Shown in pieces: positions 23,456 to 31,277 of a stretch of 64,000 nucleotides of DNA. Under the pieces are notes generated by a model. It had not been told where the DNA came from. It did not search any database and saw nothing but the letters and a program-made list of their open reading frames with translations. Position numbers and translations under genes: made by a program. The DNA comes from Nocardia sp. MH4 (GTDB lineage Bacteria; Actinomycetota; Actinomycetes; Mycobacteriales; Mycobacteriaceae), in assembly GCF_019266065.1 (NCBI RefSeq), contig NZ_LPNR01000112.1, positions 434,001-498,000 of the forward strand, given 5' to 3'. The stretch's first letter is position 1. Each line of letters starts with the position of its first letter.

Positions 23456-24100
23456 GTGACGCAGCCCGCTCCCCGCCGCCCCGGCCGCCCCTCGGTGCTG
23501 GACACCCGGGCCGTGTCCGCGGGTGCGCTGCGCCTATGGACCGACCGCGGTTTCGCCACCACCAATTGGAACGACCTCGCCGAGGCCACGGGAATCAGCA
23601 CGCGAACCCTGCTGCGGCACTTCTCTTCCCGCGCCGAGATCGCGTGGCTGGGTGTCGCGCCGGCGACCGACCGCCTGCGCGACGTGCTCACCGGCGCGGC
23701 CGAGGACGCGCCGCCCGCGCTCGTCGTCCGGACGGCGATCGTCGAATCCGTGTCGCGCGATCCGCGGATCCACGAGCTGGCACCGGCCTGGCTGCGATTG
23801 ATCTCCTCGGAGCCCGAACTCGCCGCGACCGCTCCCCGGATCTACCAGCCCTGGATCGATACGCTGTCGGGCTATCTGGCCCGTCGGCTACCCGGCTCCC
23901 CCGCGGCCATCTGCCGGGCACTCGCGACCGCCTATCAGTCCGCCACGTTCGCGGCCCTGATCGAGTGGGCCGAGTCCGACGCGGGTGCGGACTGCGCCGA
24001 CTCGGTCGATCGGATGCTGCGGTGGATGGATGCTCATCTGCCGGGGACCGCGTCCGCCCCGGAGTCCTCGTCGCGGATCTCGGCCAGCGCGCCCAGCTGA
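23456..24100 (+). CDS. TetR family transcriptional regulator
   Basis: About 214 residues. The helix-turn-helix covers residues 12-60 (SAGALRLWTDRGFATTNWNDLAEATGISTRTLLRHFSSRAEIAW), with the usual TetR pattern GISTRTLLRHF. The remaining helical part would bind a ligand. It is divergent from the SDR gene, whose promoter it probably represses. The GTG start at 23456 is preferred; a longer frame from 23405 would run through the promoter and operator. Its 3' end overlaps the convergent LLM gene by 67 bases, so the two transcripts are antisense to each other there. Confidence 0.85.
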   Translation: MTQPAPRRPGRPSVLDTRAVSAGALRLWTDRGFATTNWNDLAEATGISTRTLLRHFSSRAEIAWLGVAPATDRLRDVLTGAAEDAPPALVVRTAIVESVSRDPRIHELAPAWLRLISSEPELAATAPRIYQPWIDTLSGYLARRLPGSPAAICRALATAYQSATFAALIEWAESDAGADCADSVDRMLRWMDAHLPGTASAPESSSRISASAPS

Positions 24101-24912
24101 TCGCAGTAGTGCCCGGCCGAGGTCGCCGTCAACGCGGCGCCGATCACCGTCGCGCCCGCGCGGGCCGCGGCCGCGAGCTTCGCCCTTGTCCCCGTGGGGT
24201 TTCCGAGCGGATCCAGCGAGCCGGCCGAGAGGACGACCTCGAAGCCGGCGGGCGGCTGCCGACGGGCCAGCAGCGTGCCGATCTCGTCGAAGGTCAGCCC
24301 GAACGGGACCCAGCCGTCGGCCAGATCCACCGCGCGCCGCAGCGAGCGCGCCGTGCGACCACCGATCCACAGCGGCACGGACTCCTGAACGGCGTGCGGT
24401 TCGACCACCATGTCGGTGAACCGGTGATACGGACCTTCGTGGTGCGGGACACGCTGCGACAGCGCCGCGCGCAGGGCGATCAGCGCCGCGTCACCCCGCG
24501 CGCCGCGGTCGTCGAACGCGACGTCGAGGAGCTCGAATTCCTCCCGCAGTGAGCCGACACCCAGTCCCAGGATCAACCGTCCGCCGCTCACGACGTCGAG
24601 AGTGCCGTACCGCTTGGCGATCTCGAGTGGGTGGTGGTAGCCGAGCACCAGCACCTTCGTGGCCAGCCGGATCCGGTCGGTGCGCGCGGCCAGATACCCG
24701 AGGGTGGCCAGGGGATCCCAGTAGGTCGCCCCGCGCACCGCGGCGACCGCGGCCGGAACCGCGACGTGCTCGCTGCAGGTGAGATGGTGGAACCCGAGCC
24801 GGTCCGCGGCGACCGCGATCCGCGCGAGGTCGGCAATGCCTGCCGACTCCTCCCACGGGCTGTGCGCGCCCGGCACCCGTGTCACCACCGGGGTATCGAT
24901 GCCGATCCTCAT
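24034..24912 (-). CDS. LLM class F420-dependent oxidoreductase
   Basis: A 292-residue luciferase-like TIM-barrel protein with MRIGIDTPVV at the start, DRLGFHHLTCSEHVAVPA, ATYWDPLATLGYLAARTDRIRLATKVLVLGYHHPLEIAKRYGTLDVVSGGRLILGLG and PLWIGGRTARSLRRAVDLADGW. These are hallmarks of actinobacterial F420-dependent LLM enzymes, which transfer hydride between F420 and a substrate. It is the last gene of a four-gene operon (VOC, NTF2-like, SDR, LLM) and overlaps the SDR stop by four bases (ATGA). The set looks catabolic; the substrate is unknown. Confidence 0.87.
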   Translation of the reverse strand: MRIGIDTPVVTRVPGAHSPWEESAGIADLARIAVAADRLGFHHLTCSEHVAVPAAVAAVRGATYWDPLATLGYLAARTDRIRLATKVLVLGYHHPLEIAKRYGTLDVVSGGRLILGLGVGSLREEFELLDVAFDDRGARGDAALIALRAALSQRVPHHEGPYHRFTDMVVEPHAVQESVPLWIGGRTARSLRRAVDLADGWVPFGLTFDEIGTLLARRQPPAGFEVVLSAGSLDPLGNPTGTRAKLAAAARAGATVIGAALTATSAGHYCDQLGALAEIRDEDSGADAVPGR

Positions 24913-25718
24913 CCGGTCACCGTCCGGGCACCCGGCGGCGGCAGCAGTTTCCCGGCCCCGGCGCTCGCGGCCAGCAGCAGCTCGGCCCGATCGGTTCCGC
25001 TGTGCTTGGCCGCGATCGCCGCGAACTCCTCCACCACGACCACCGGGCCGTTCGCCAGGCTCGCCAGCCCCTGCGCGGCGACCTCGCGAGGTTCGGAGAC
25101 CCGCAGGCCGGGCCGGTCCCACCGCAGTCCGGCCCTGGCCATCGCGGGCGTGCGGGTCACGCCGAGCACCAGGTGCACCACGTCGACCTCGTGGTCGCGC
25201 ATTTCCAGCCACAGCCCTTCGGCGAAGGTGCGCAGGAACGCCTTGGCCGCCGCGTAGACGCTGATCTGCGCCGACCCCAGGTATCCGCTGAGCGAACCGA
25301 CCAGCAGGATGCCACCGCGACGCCGCTCCCGCATGGGAGCGCCGAAGTGTTGCACCAGGGTCAGCTGAGCGGTGATGTTCAGGTCGATGACCGCCCGGAA
25401 TCGGTCGAGGTCACCGGTCACGAACTCGTGGCCGTAGGTGTTGGCGCCCGCGTTGTAGATCAGCAGGCCCACGGCCAGGTCGTCGGTGAGTACCGCGATG
25501 CGGTCGAGCGCGTCCGGGGCGAGCAGGTCGACCGACAGCGTGCGCACCTCGACGCCGTGGGCGCGACAGACCTCGGCGGTCGCCAGCAGCGGTTCTTCCT
25601 TGCGCGCCAGCAGCACCAGATGCACACCCGCCCGGGCGAGCTGCTCGGCGAACTCAGCGCCGACACCTTCGGACCCGCCCGCAATCACCGCCCAGGGGCC
25701 GTACTTGTCGATGTCCAT
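24909..25718 (-). CDS. SDR family NAD(P)-dependent oxidoreductase
   Basis: A 269-residue short-chain dehydrogenase. The cofactor motif is AGGSEGVG (residues 13-20), with IYNAGAN in the middle and the catalytic motif as YAAAK after the serine in LLVGSLSGYLGSAQISVYAAAK. Its N-terminal MDIDKYGPWAVIAGGSEGVGAEFAEQLARAG is typical of a mycobacterial/nocardial SDR subgroup of unknown substrate. ATG 25718 is followed at once by the strand WAVIAGG. It is the third gene of the VOC-NTF2-SDR-LLM operon, five bases after the NTF2-like gene and overlapping the LLM gene. Confidence 0.87.
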   Translation of the reverse strand: MDIDKYGPWAVIAGGSEGVGAEFAEQLARAGVHLVLLARKEEPLLATAEVCRAHGVEVRTLSVDLLAPDALDRIAVLTDDLAVGLLIYNAGANTYGHEFVTGDLDRFRAVIDLNITAQLTLVQHFGAPMRERRRGGILLVGSLSGYLGSAQISVYAAAKAFLRTFAEGLWLEMRDHEVDVVHLVLGVTRTPAMARAGLRWDRPGLRVSEPREVAAQGLASLANGPVVVVEEFAAIAAKHSGTDRAELLLAASAGAGKLLPPPGARTVTG

Positions 25719-25723
25719 GGGTC

Positions 25724-26230
25724 TCAGTCCCGCCCCTCGGATCCGGTGACGACGCCACCGAGCAGCTCACGCGCCTCGGGCCTGCCGTCCAGCAACCGGG
25801 CCACGCGGCGCCGTACCTGCCAGCGACCGCCGGTCTTCACCAGTTCCCAGCGGTTCGCGGTGATCCGGGCGACGTGGAACTGCGCTGTCGTGCCCGGAAC
25901 CTTCAGCACCAGCTGCGAATGTCCGATGGCCACGGCGCGATCCCCGTCGACCTCGACGTGCGGCAGGCCGATCAGATGCGCCGAGCCGTTGGTGATGAAA
26001 CCCTGATGCGGCGCGCTGCCGACCATCGCGCGCACCTCGGCGCGCCCGCGCAGCATTCCCGAATCCACGTCGTACTCACCGTCTTCGGACCACAGCGCGG
26101 CCGTGCCGTCGGCGGATCCACTGTCCACGGCGGGACCGTAGGCGGCGATCAGCTCCAGGATCTGCCACTTGTCCTCCATCAGCTCCACGCGCCGCAGCAG
26201 TGCCGCGAGATCTGCGGGTGCCGGGGTCAT
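25724..26230 (-). CDS. NTF2-like / SnoaL-like domain protein
   Basis: A 168-residue NTF2-fold protein. The pattern LLRRVELMEDKWQILELIAAYGPAVDSGSADGTAALWSEDGEYDVDSGMLRGRAEVRAMV is the classical SnoaL-like start, followed by the strand-rich half (HLIGLPHVEVDGDRAVAIGHSQLVLKV). Members act as isomerases, dehydratases or hydrolases on cyclic ketones, or are non-catalytic. Together with a VOC protein, SDR and F420 enzyme it suggests breakdown of a ring compound, which is inferred from context. ATG 26230 overlaps the VOC stop by four bases; frames extending upstream are shadows of the VOC gene. Confidence 0.82.
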   Translation of the reverse strand: MTPAPADLAALLRRVELMEDKWQILELIAAYGPAVDSGSADGTAALWSEDGEYDVDSGMLRGRAEVRAMVGSAPHQGFITNGSAHLIGLPHVEVDGDRAVAIGHSQLVLKVPGTTAQFHVARITANRWELVKTGGRWQVRRRVARLLDGRPEARELLGGVVTGSEGRD

Positions 26231-26778
26231 GAGTGCCTCCCCGCCGTTGCGGACAGCGCCGCCCGGCGCGCCGCGACGCGTGCCCACACTGCGGGGTCGG
26301 TCCGTGGACCGCCCGGGGTGTCGGCACCGTACCGGCGGATCTGGGCATCGATGTCCAGGGGCGCGGTCAGCGAGGTGCCGGGAGCCAGGGCGTCTTCGAC
26401 GTGCTCGTCGGGCACCAGCCAGCACACCTCGAACTCGATGCCGTCGGGGTCGCGGGCGTAGAGCGCCTTGGTCGACCCGTGATCGCTCGCCCCGGTCAGC
26501 GCGTGCGCGGCAGTCAGGCCGTCGCGCACCGCGGCCAGCTCGGACAACGTATCCACTTCCCACGCAACGTGATAGAGCCCGACCGAGCCCGGCCCCGCCG
26601 CGGCGGTCCTGGCCTGGAAGAGCCCGAGATCGTGGTCGTTGGCCGAACCGGGGTGGCGCAGGAACGCGCCGCCGGGAAATCCCTCGGCGAGCCGCTCGAA
26701 TCCGAGCACATCCTCGTAGAACGCGATACTGCGCGGCAGATCCGCGACGAACAGGACGATGTGGTTGATTCCCCGCAT
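26227..26778 (-). CDS. VOC family protein (glyoxalase / extradiol dioxygenase fold)
   Basis: A 183-residue single-unit VOC protein: MRGINHIVLFVADLPRSIAFYEDVLGFERL at the start, SVGLYHVAWEVDTLSELAAV in the middle, and ALYARDPDGIEFEVCWLVPDE toward the end. The candidate metal ligands are His6, the His in YHVAWEV and the Glu in GIEFEV. It could be a glyoxalase, an extradiol dioxygenase or an epimerase. AGGAGGT lies about nine bases before ATG 26778. It is the first gene of the four-gene operon, with a nested inverted repeat 43 bases upstream of its start. Confidence 0.85.
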   Translation of the reverse strand: MRGINHIVLFVADLPRSIAFYEDVLGFERLAEGFPGGAFLRHPGSANDHDLGLFQARTAAAGPGSVGLYHVAWEVDTLSELAAVRDGLTAAHALTGASDHGSTKALYARDPDGIEFEVCWLVPDEHVEDALAPGTSLTAPLDIDAQIRRYGADTPGGPRTDPAVWARVAARRAALSATAGRHS

Positions 26779-26820
26779 GCCCGGCGACCTCCTGAGATCG
26801 ATGGTTCTCGACCTCTCACA

Positions 26821-26869
26821 GTCCCACGGAATCACCCCGGGTCGATACCGGGTGACCGGCGAGTGGGAC
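26821..26869. promoter_or_regulatory. nested inverted repeats upstream of the VOC operon
   Basis: The outer arms GTCCCAC (26821-26827) and GTGGGAC (26863-26869) enclose inner arms TCACCC (26832-26837) and GGGTGA (26850-26855), with CGG/CCG continuing the inner stem. It could be an operator for the VOC operon (start 26778). It could also be a terminator-like structure after the HdeA/B-like gene, which ends at 26967 on the same strand. Confidence 0.4.
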
Positions 26870-26966
26870 ACGCGCCTGGGAGCTCCGCGCCGCCGGGCAC
26901 GACCGGCAATGCCGACGCTTCGACCAGCTCACCGCGCGCGGGCAGGCCGAAGCCTGTCGGCGGGTC

Positions 26967-27284
26967 TCACTTCGGCACCAGGATCCCGGTCAGATCCGCG
27001 TCGCGGATAGGTGTGTCCGGGTTCGCCTGCGCCTCGCACATCAGGTTGACGGCGGCGACCGCCAGGTCGACCGCGTTCTGGTCCGAGGCCGTACTCTCCC
27101 GGCCCTCTTCTTCGAGCATTTTCGTCACCGTGGTGTGCTTCTTGGCGGAATCCTGGGCGACGTACTCGCTGCACCTCGTGTCACCGCCCTTGTTGACGGC
27201 CTTCTCCACTTCGGCGCATCCCGCTGTCCCGCCCATCATGGCCAGGATCAGCGTTGTCGCCACGATCGTTGCTCGCAAATACAT
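26967..27284 (-). CDS. HdeA/HdeB-like small secreted protein
   Basis: A 105-residue exported protein. The signal peptide MYLRATIVATTLILAMMGGTAGC ends in a cysteine at position 23, which may be a weak lipobox (TAGC). The mature part has a conserved cysteine pair (TRCSEYVAQD and VNLMCEAQANPDT) and a charged helical region (KKHTTVTKMLEEEG). This is the pattern of actinobacterial HdeA/HdeB-like domains, small acid-stress chaperones held by one disulfide in enterobacteria. The role in actinomycetes is unproven. ATG 27284 is chosen since the signal peptide starts there; the frame continues 21 codons upstream without signal-like sequence. Monocistronic. Confidence 0.68.
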   Translation of the reverse strand: MYLRATIVATTLILAMMGGTAGCAEVEKAVNKGGDTRCSEYVAQDSAKKHTTVTKMLEEEGRESTASDQNAVDLAVAAVNLMCEAQANPDTPIRDADLTGILVPK

Positions 27285-27407
27285 GATCACTCTCGTTCCT
27301 GTGGGCGTACCCGAGCCGCTAGAGCCCGACACAGGGGGCATAGCCACAATGGCGAAAGGTAATCAGCCGGTCGGGACCTGAGCCGCGGACGCGCTCCGCC
27401 GCGCTGG

Positions 27408-28286
27408 TCAGGCCCGCCGTCCGAGCGCGGCCGACAGCGCCGCGGCGCCGGTGCGGATCATGTCGACGTATCGCGCGCGATCGGCCTGGCCGACCGCGGA
27501 GCGCAGCAGACCGATCTGGACCTCGTAGGGCGCGCCGGCACCGGCGAGCACCGGCGCCGACAGGTAGCCCACGGGCAGCGCCTCCTCGTCCGCGAGGTCG
27601 GCTTCCCGGTAGGGACGCGCGGTCAGCCGGGCCAGCTGCCGCAGCACCCGGGCACGGAGTTCCGCCTGGACCACCTCGCCGCCGACCGCGCCGAGCAACT
27701 CCGCGAGCACCTCCACCACGCCGGCGTCGTCGGAATCGGGGCGAAAGATCGCACAGCCGTGGGTGGTGACGAACCGCAGCAGCGCCGGCGCGCTCCGCCG
27801 CGCCGGGCCGGTCGCCGTCGCCAGCCACGTCCGGCGTTCGGGCTCCCCGCGCCACGGCATCACGGCGGCGCCCGCCGGATAGGACAGCGGAATGGACTGT
27901 CCCACAGCGAGTCCGGGCACGATGCGCGCGCCCGCCGCGTATTCCTTGGCCACCACGGTGAGCCGCCCGTCGGCGATCCGGCTCAGTGTCACACCGCAGT
28001 GCGCGGCCGCGGCCAGTTCCCGTAGCGCGGCACTCACCGCCGCAGCCGGGATCTCGGGGTCGGCGGGCGCGAGCGCGGCGAGCGCGGGTCCGGGGCCGAA
28101 CCGACGATCGCGGTCGCGGCGCACCCAGCCCGCCTCGGTCAGCTCGGTCAGCACGGCGGTGATCGTGGCACGCGCCGATGAGAGCGCCGACGCGATCTCC
28201 GAGACGGTCAGCGCGCGGTCGCTGCGGGTCAGCAGTTCCATCACCTCGATGACCCGACGGGTCGGCGGCGACGCGGATTCCGGCAT
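27408..28286 (-). CDS. IclR-type transcriptional regulator
   Basis: A 292-residue regulator. The N-terminal winged helix-turn-helix is PPTRRVIEVMELLTRSDRALTVSEIASALSSARATITAVLTELTEAGWVRRD, the typical IclR start. The C-terminal effector-binding part is diverged (VAKEYAAGARIVPGLAVGQSIPLSYPAGAAVMPW). It is divergent from an SDR plus DapB-like gene pair 91 bases away, with a perfect palindrome in the gap, so it probably controls that pair. The ATG at 28286 is the only one before the helix-turn-helix. Confidence 0.82.
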   Translation of the reverse strand: MPESASPPTRRVIEVMELLTRSDRALTVSEIASALSSARATITAVLTELTEAGWVRRDRDRRFGPGPALAALAPADPEIPAAAVSAALRELAAAAHCGVTLSRIADGRLTVVAKEYAAGARIVPGLAVGQSIPLSYPAGAAVMPWRGEPERRTWLATATGPARRSAPALLRFVTTHGCAIFRPDSDDAGVVEVLAELLGAVGGEVVQAELRARVLRQLARLTARPYREADLADEEALPVGYLSAPVLAGAGAPYEVQIGLLRSAVGQADRARYVDMIRTGAAALSAALGRRA

Positions 28287-28326
28287 GACACCCTCTTGTC
28301 TGCGGGTACGGCCCGCCCTACACTGC

Positions 28327-28361
28327 TTCGACTATTCGCCACATATTAGTCGAATATTCGA
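28327..28361. promoter_or_regulatory. operator-like palindrome between IclR gene and SDR
   Basis: TCGAATATTCGA (28350-28361) is a perfect 12-base palindrome. A related copy, TTCGACTATTCG, lies at 28327-28338, 23 bases upstream, and may be a second half-conserved site. Both lie in the 91-base gap between divergent genes, suggesting cooperative binding of the IclR regulator. The AT-rich stretch would also overlap promoter elements. Confidence 0.55.
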
Positions 28362-28377
28362 CGCACGAGAGGTGCTC

Positions 28378-29169
28378 ATGATCCTCGACCAATTCCGTCT
28401 GAACGACCGGGTAGCCATCGTCACCGGGGCGGGGCGTGGCCTCGGCGCCGCGATCGCGACCGGTTTCGCCGAGGCCGGTGCCGACGTGGTGATCGCCGCG
28501 CGCACCGAGGCCGACCTGCGGCGGGTCGCCGACCAGGTCGAGGCGGCCGGTCGGCGCGCGCACGTCGTGGTCGCCGACCTCGCCGACCCGGACGCCGTCA
28601 CCGCGCTGGCCGACGCCGCGACCGCGCAGTTCGGCCGACTGGATGTCGTCGTCAACAATGTGGGCGGGGCGCTGCCGAGACCGTTGCTCGACACCTCCCC
28701 CAGCGATCTCGCCGAGGCCTTCGCCTTCAATGTCGGGACGGCGCACGCCCTGGTGCGTGCCGCGGTGCCGAGAATGCTCGACACCGCCGGCGGTGGCTCG
28801 ATCATCAACATCACCTCGACGATGGGCAGACTGCCGGGACGCGCCTTCGCCGCCTACGCCACCGCCAAGGCCGCGCTGGCCCACTACACCCGCAGCGCCG
28901 CCATGGATCTCAGCCCCCGCATCCGGGTCAACGCGATCGCGCCCGGCTCGATTCTGACCTCCGCGCTCGACATCGTCGCGGGCAACCAGCAGATGCGCAC
29001 GGCGATGGAGCAGGCGACGCCCTTGCAGCGCCTCGGCGAGCCCGGCGATATCGCCGCGGCCGCGCTGTTTCTCGCCTCGCCCGCGGGCGCCTTCCTCACC
29101 GGGAAGGTGCTCGAGGTCGACGGTGGGCTCATCGCGCCGAATCTGACCATTCCCCTGCCGGATCTGTGA
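28378..29169 (+). CDS. SDR family oxidoreductase
   Basis: A 263-residue classical short-chain dehydrogenase with TGAGRGLG (residues 16-23), NNVGG, the serine in INITSTMGRLPG, the catalytic YATAK, and the C-terminal GKVLEVDGGLIAPN. Such enzymes interconvert a hydroxyl and a ketone with NAD(P)H. ATG 28378 follows GAGAGG at about ten bases; a long upstream open frame is only antisense to the IclR gene. The next gene, DapB-like, starts ten bases after its stop, so the two form an operon controlled by the divergent IclR protein. Confidence 0.88.
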   Translation: MILDQFRLNDRVAIVTGAGRGLGAAIATGFAEAGADVVIAARTEADLRRVADQVEAAGRRAHVVVADLADPDAVTALADAATAQFGRLDVVVNNVGGALPRPLLDTSPSDLAEAFAFNVGTAHALVRAAVPRMLDTAGGGSIINITSTMGRLPGRAFAAYATAKAALAHYTRSAAMDLSPRIRVNAIAPGSILTSALDIVAGNQQMRTAMEQATPLQRLGEPGDIAAAALFLASPAGAFLTGKVLEVDGGLIAPNLTIPLPDL

Positions 29170-29179
29170 GGACGACACC

Positions 29180-30265
29180 ATGGTTCATCGTGTAGTGCAC
29201 TGGGGCACCGGCAATGTCGGCAGGCACGCCCTGGCGGGAGTGCTCGCCGACCCCCGGTTCGAGCTGGTCGGTGTGCACGTGTCCGGGTCCGACAAGGCCG
29301 GGCGCGACGCCGCCGAACTCGCCGGAACATCCACGCCCACCGGCATCCTCGCGACCACCGAGCTCGCCGACGTCTTGGCGCTGCGGCCCGACTGCGTGGT
29401 CTACACCGCCATGACCGACAACCGGTTGCTGGAGGCGCTCGCGGATCTGCGCGCCCTGCTCGCCGCCGGGATCAATGTGGTGGCCAGCGCCCCGGTGTTC
29501 CTCCAGTATCCGTGGCAGGTGCTGCCGACGGACCTGCTGGCGCCGGTGGAACAGGCTGCGGCGCAGGGCGATGCGTCGCTGTTCGTCAACGGCATCGACC
29601 CCGGCTTCGCCAACGATCTGCTGCCGCTGGCCCTGCTGGGCACCTGCCGCTACGTCGAGCAGGTGCGCTGTCTCGAGATCGTCGACTACTCCACCTACGA
29701 CAATCCCGCGGTCATGTTCGACATCATGGGCTTCGGCAAGCCGATGGACGAGACTCCCCTGCTGCTGCAACCGGGCGTGCTGTCGCTGGCCTGGGGCAGC
29801 GTGGTGCGCCAGCTCGCCGCGGGGCTGGCGATCGAACTCGACAGCGTCACCGAGCGTTTCGAGCGACTGCCCGCGCCGGAGACCTTCGACATCGACTCGG
29901 GCACCATCCCCGCGGGCACGGCCGCGGCTCTGCGGTTCGAGGTCCGCGGCATGGTCGGCGACCGGGTCGTCACCGTGCTCGAGCATGTCACCCGGCTGCG
30001 CGCCGACCTCGCCCCCGACTGGCCGCAGCCCGCCCGGGCCGGCGGGTCCTACCGCGTCGAGATCACCGGTGAGCCGAACTACACCTTGGATCTGGCGATG
30101 TTCAGCGACCGCGGCGACCACAATCACGCCAGTCTGGTCGGCACGGCGATGCGGGTGGTCAATGCCATTCCGGCCGTCGTCGCCGCACCGCCGGGCATCC
30201 GCACCACGCTCGACCTTCCGCTCGTCACCGGGTCCGGTCTGGCCGATCCCGGCCGCGAGCCGTGA
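29180..30265 (+). CDS. DapB-like NAD(P)-binding oxidoreductase (dihydrodipicolinate reductase N-domain family)
   Basis: A 361-residue protein starting with a Rossmann motif in VHRVVHWGTGNVGRHALAGVLADPRFELVGVHV, then DCVVYTAMTDNRLLEALADLRALLAAGINVVASAPVFLQYP and the family hallmark NGIDPGFANDLLPLALLG. Many mycobacterial and nocardial homologues are annotated as dihydrodipicolinate reductase-like or amine dehydrogenase-like. They are not the lysine-pathway DapB, being about 100 residues longer with an unrelated C-terminus. The substrate is unknown. GAGGA lies seven bases before the ATG. Partner of the upstream SDR. Confidence 0.83.
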   Translation: MVHRVVHWGTGNVGRHALAGVLADPRFELVGVHVSGSDKAGRDAAELAGTSTPTGILATTELADVLALRPDCVVYTAMTDNRLLEALADLRALLAAGINVVASAPVFLQYPWQVLPTDLLAPVEQAAAQGDASLFVNGIDPGFANDLLPLALLGTCRYVEQVRCLEIVDYSTYDNPAVMFDIMGFGKPMDETPLLLQPGVLSLAWGSVVRQLAAGLAIELDSVTERFERLPAPETFDIDSGTIPAGTAAALRFEVRGMVGDRVVTVLEHVTRLRADLAPDWPQPARAGGSYRVEITGEPNYTLDLAMFSDRGDHNHASLVGTAMRVVNAIPAVVAAPPGIRTTLDLPLVTGSGLADPGREP

Positions 30266-30301
30266 CAGCACAGTGAAAACGGCCGGCTCGACCTCGGCCG
30301 C

Positions 30302-30448
30302 TCACTTGTCCGCGCTCGGTCCGGTGATGCCGGGCTCGGATCCCCACGACGGCGGGTCCACGATGGTCGGTCGAGTCTCGGCGGGCGGCCAGGTCGTCCA
30401 GGCGGCGGCCGCCGCGTGTTCGGCGACGGATTTTCCCCAGTTCCACAT
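30302..30448 (-). CDS. small 48-residue ORF with good ribosome site
   Basis: An open frame of 49 codons whose ATG is preceded by GGAGG about nine bases away. The product begins MWNWGKSVAEHAAAAAWTTW and ends in a proline- and serine-rich tail (DPPSWGSEPGITGPSADK). It is tryptophan-rich (five Trp in 48). I do not recognise a family. It lies alone between two plus-strand genes, filling the space between the DapB-like gene and the cyclase on the opposite strand. Support is the ribosome site and the otherwise unexplained gap; conservation would decide. Confidence 0.5.
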   Translation of the reverse strand: MWNWGKSVAEHAAAAAWTTWPPAETRPTIVDPPSWGSEPGITGPSADK

Positions 30449-30577
30449 CGTTTCGCTCCTCCCCAGAGCTCATCCGCGGGTCTCACCAGGCTATCGGGCA
30501 ATGATGTGGCGGGCTAATGATTATTCGGCGCGCGTGCCGCACCGGCGAAGCGCCGGACCTGTTCGTAAGCTCCCGGT

Positions 30578-31234
30578 GTGCGCCTGATCGACCTGACCCA
30601 GCCGATCCACACGGGGATGCCCGTGTTTCCCGGCGACCCGGAAGTCCGCCTGGAACCGGCCCTTCGGGTCGCCACCGACGGGGTCAACGTGCTGCGCGTC
30701 CACCTCGGATCGCAATCCGGAACCCATGTCGACGCGCCCGCTCATCTCGACGACAGCCTGCCCACGCTCGACGAACTCCCGCTCGAACGCTTCACCGGGC
30801 CCGCGTACATCGTCGACGCCGGGTCCGTGCCCGCCCGCGGCGTGATCGGGGTCGAGCTCTTCGATATCGATCCGGTGCCGGGCGCCGTCGTCCTGATCGC
30901 CACCGGATGGTCGTCGCGCTGGGGCACCGACGCCTATCTCACCCACCCCTCTCTGGACCCCGCAGCGGCACAGATGCTGGTGGACAAGGGAATCCGCACC
31001 GTCGGCATCGACGCACCCAGCATCGATCCGTCCGAGGCCGAAGATCTCGCCCTCCCGGCGCACCGGATCCTGTGCGGCGCGCACGCGGTGATCGCCGAGA
31101 ACCTCACCGGTCTCGACCGGCTGCTGGCCGCTCAGTCGGCGGGCGCCACCATCGAGGTCTCGCTGTTCCCCCTGCGTCTCAGCGCAGCGGACGGAGCGCC
31201 GGTCCGGGCGGTGGCCCGCGTGGGCGGCCGGTAG
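30578..31234 (+). CDS. cyclase family protein (kynurenine-formamidase-like metal hydrolase)
   Basis: A 218-residue cyclase-fold protein. The family metal motif H-x-G-T-H-x-D-x-P-x-H is represented by GSQSGTHVDAPAH (about residues 47-59), where the usual first histidine is replaced by Ser/Gln, with Asp and His retained. IGIDAPSIDPSEAEDLALPAH is the second conserved block. Members include bacterial kynurenine formamidase (KynB) and isatin hydrolase, which are Mn/Zn enzymes. No tryptophan-degradation genes are nearby, so the role is open. GTG start at 30578; a GTG two bases earlier is out of frame. Confidence 0.82.
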   Translation: MRLIDLTQPIHTGMPVFPGDPEVRLEPALRVATDGVNVLRVHLGSQSGTHVDAPAHLDDSLPTLDELPLERFTGPAYIVDAGSVPARGVIGVELFDIDPVPGAVVLIATGWSSRWGTDAYLTHPSLDPAAAQMLVDKGIRTVGIDAPSIDPSEAEDLALPAHRILCGAHAVIAENLTGLDRLLAAQSAGATIEVSLFPLRLSAADGAPVRAVARVGGR

Positions 31235-31277
31235 CCGTCCGGCCTCGGCGGGGGCCATCCGATCTCTGCCCGGAAGG

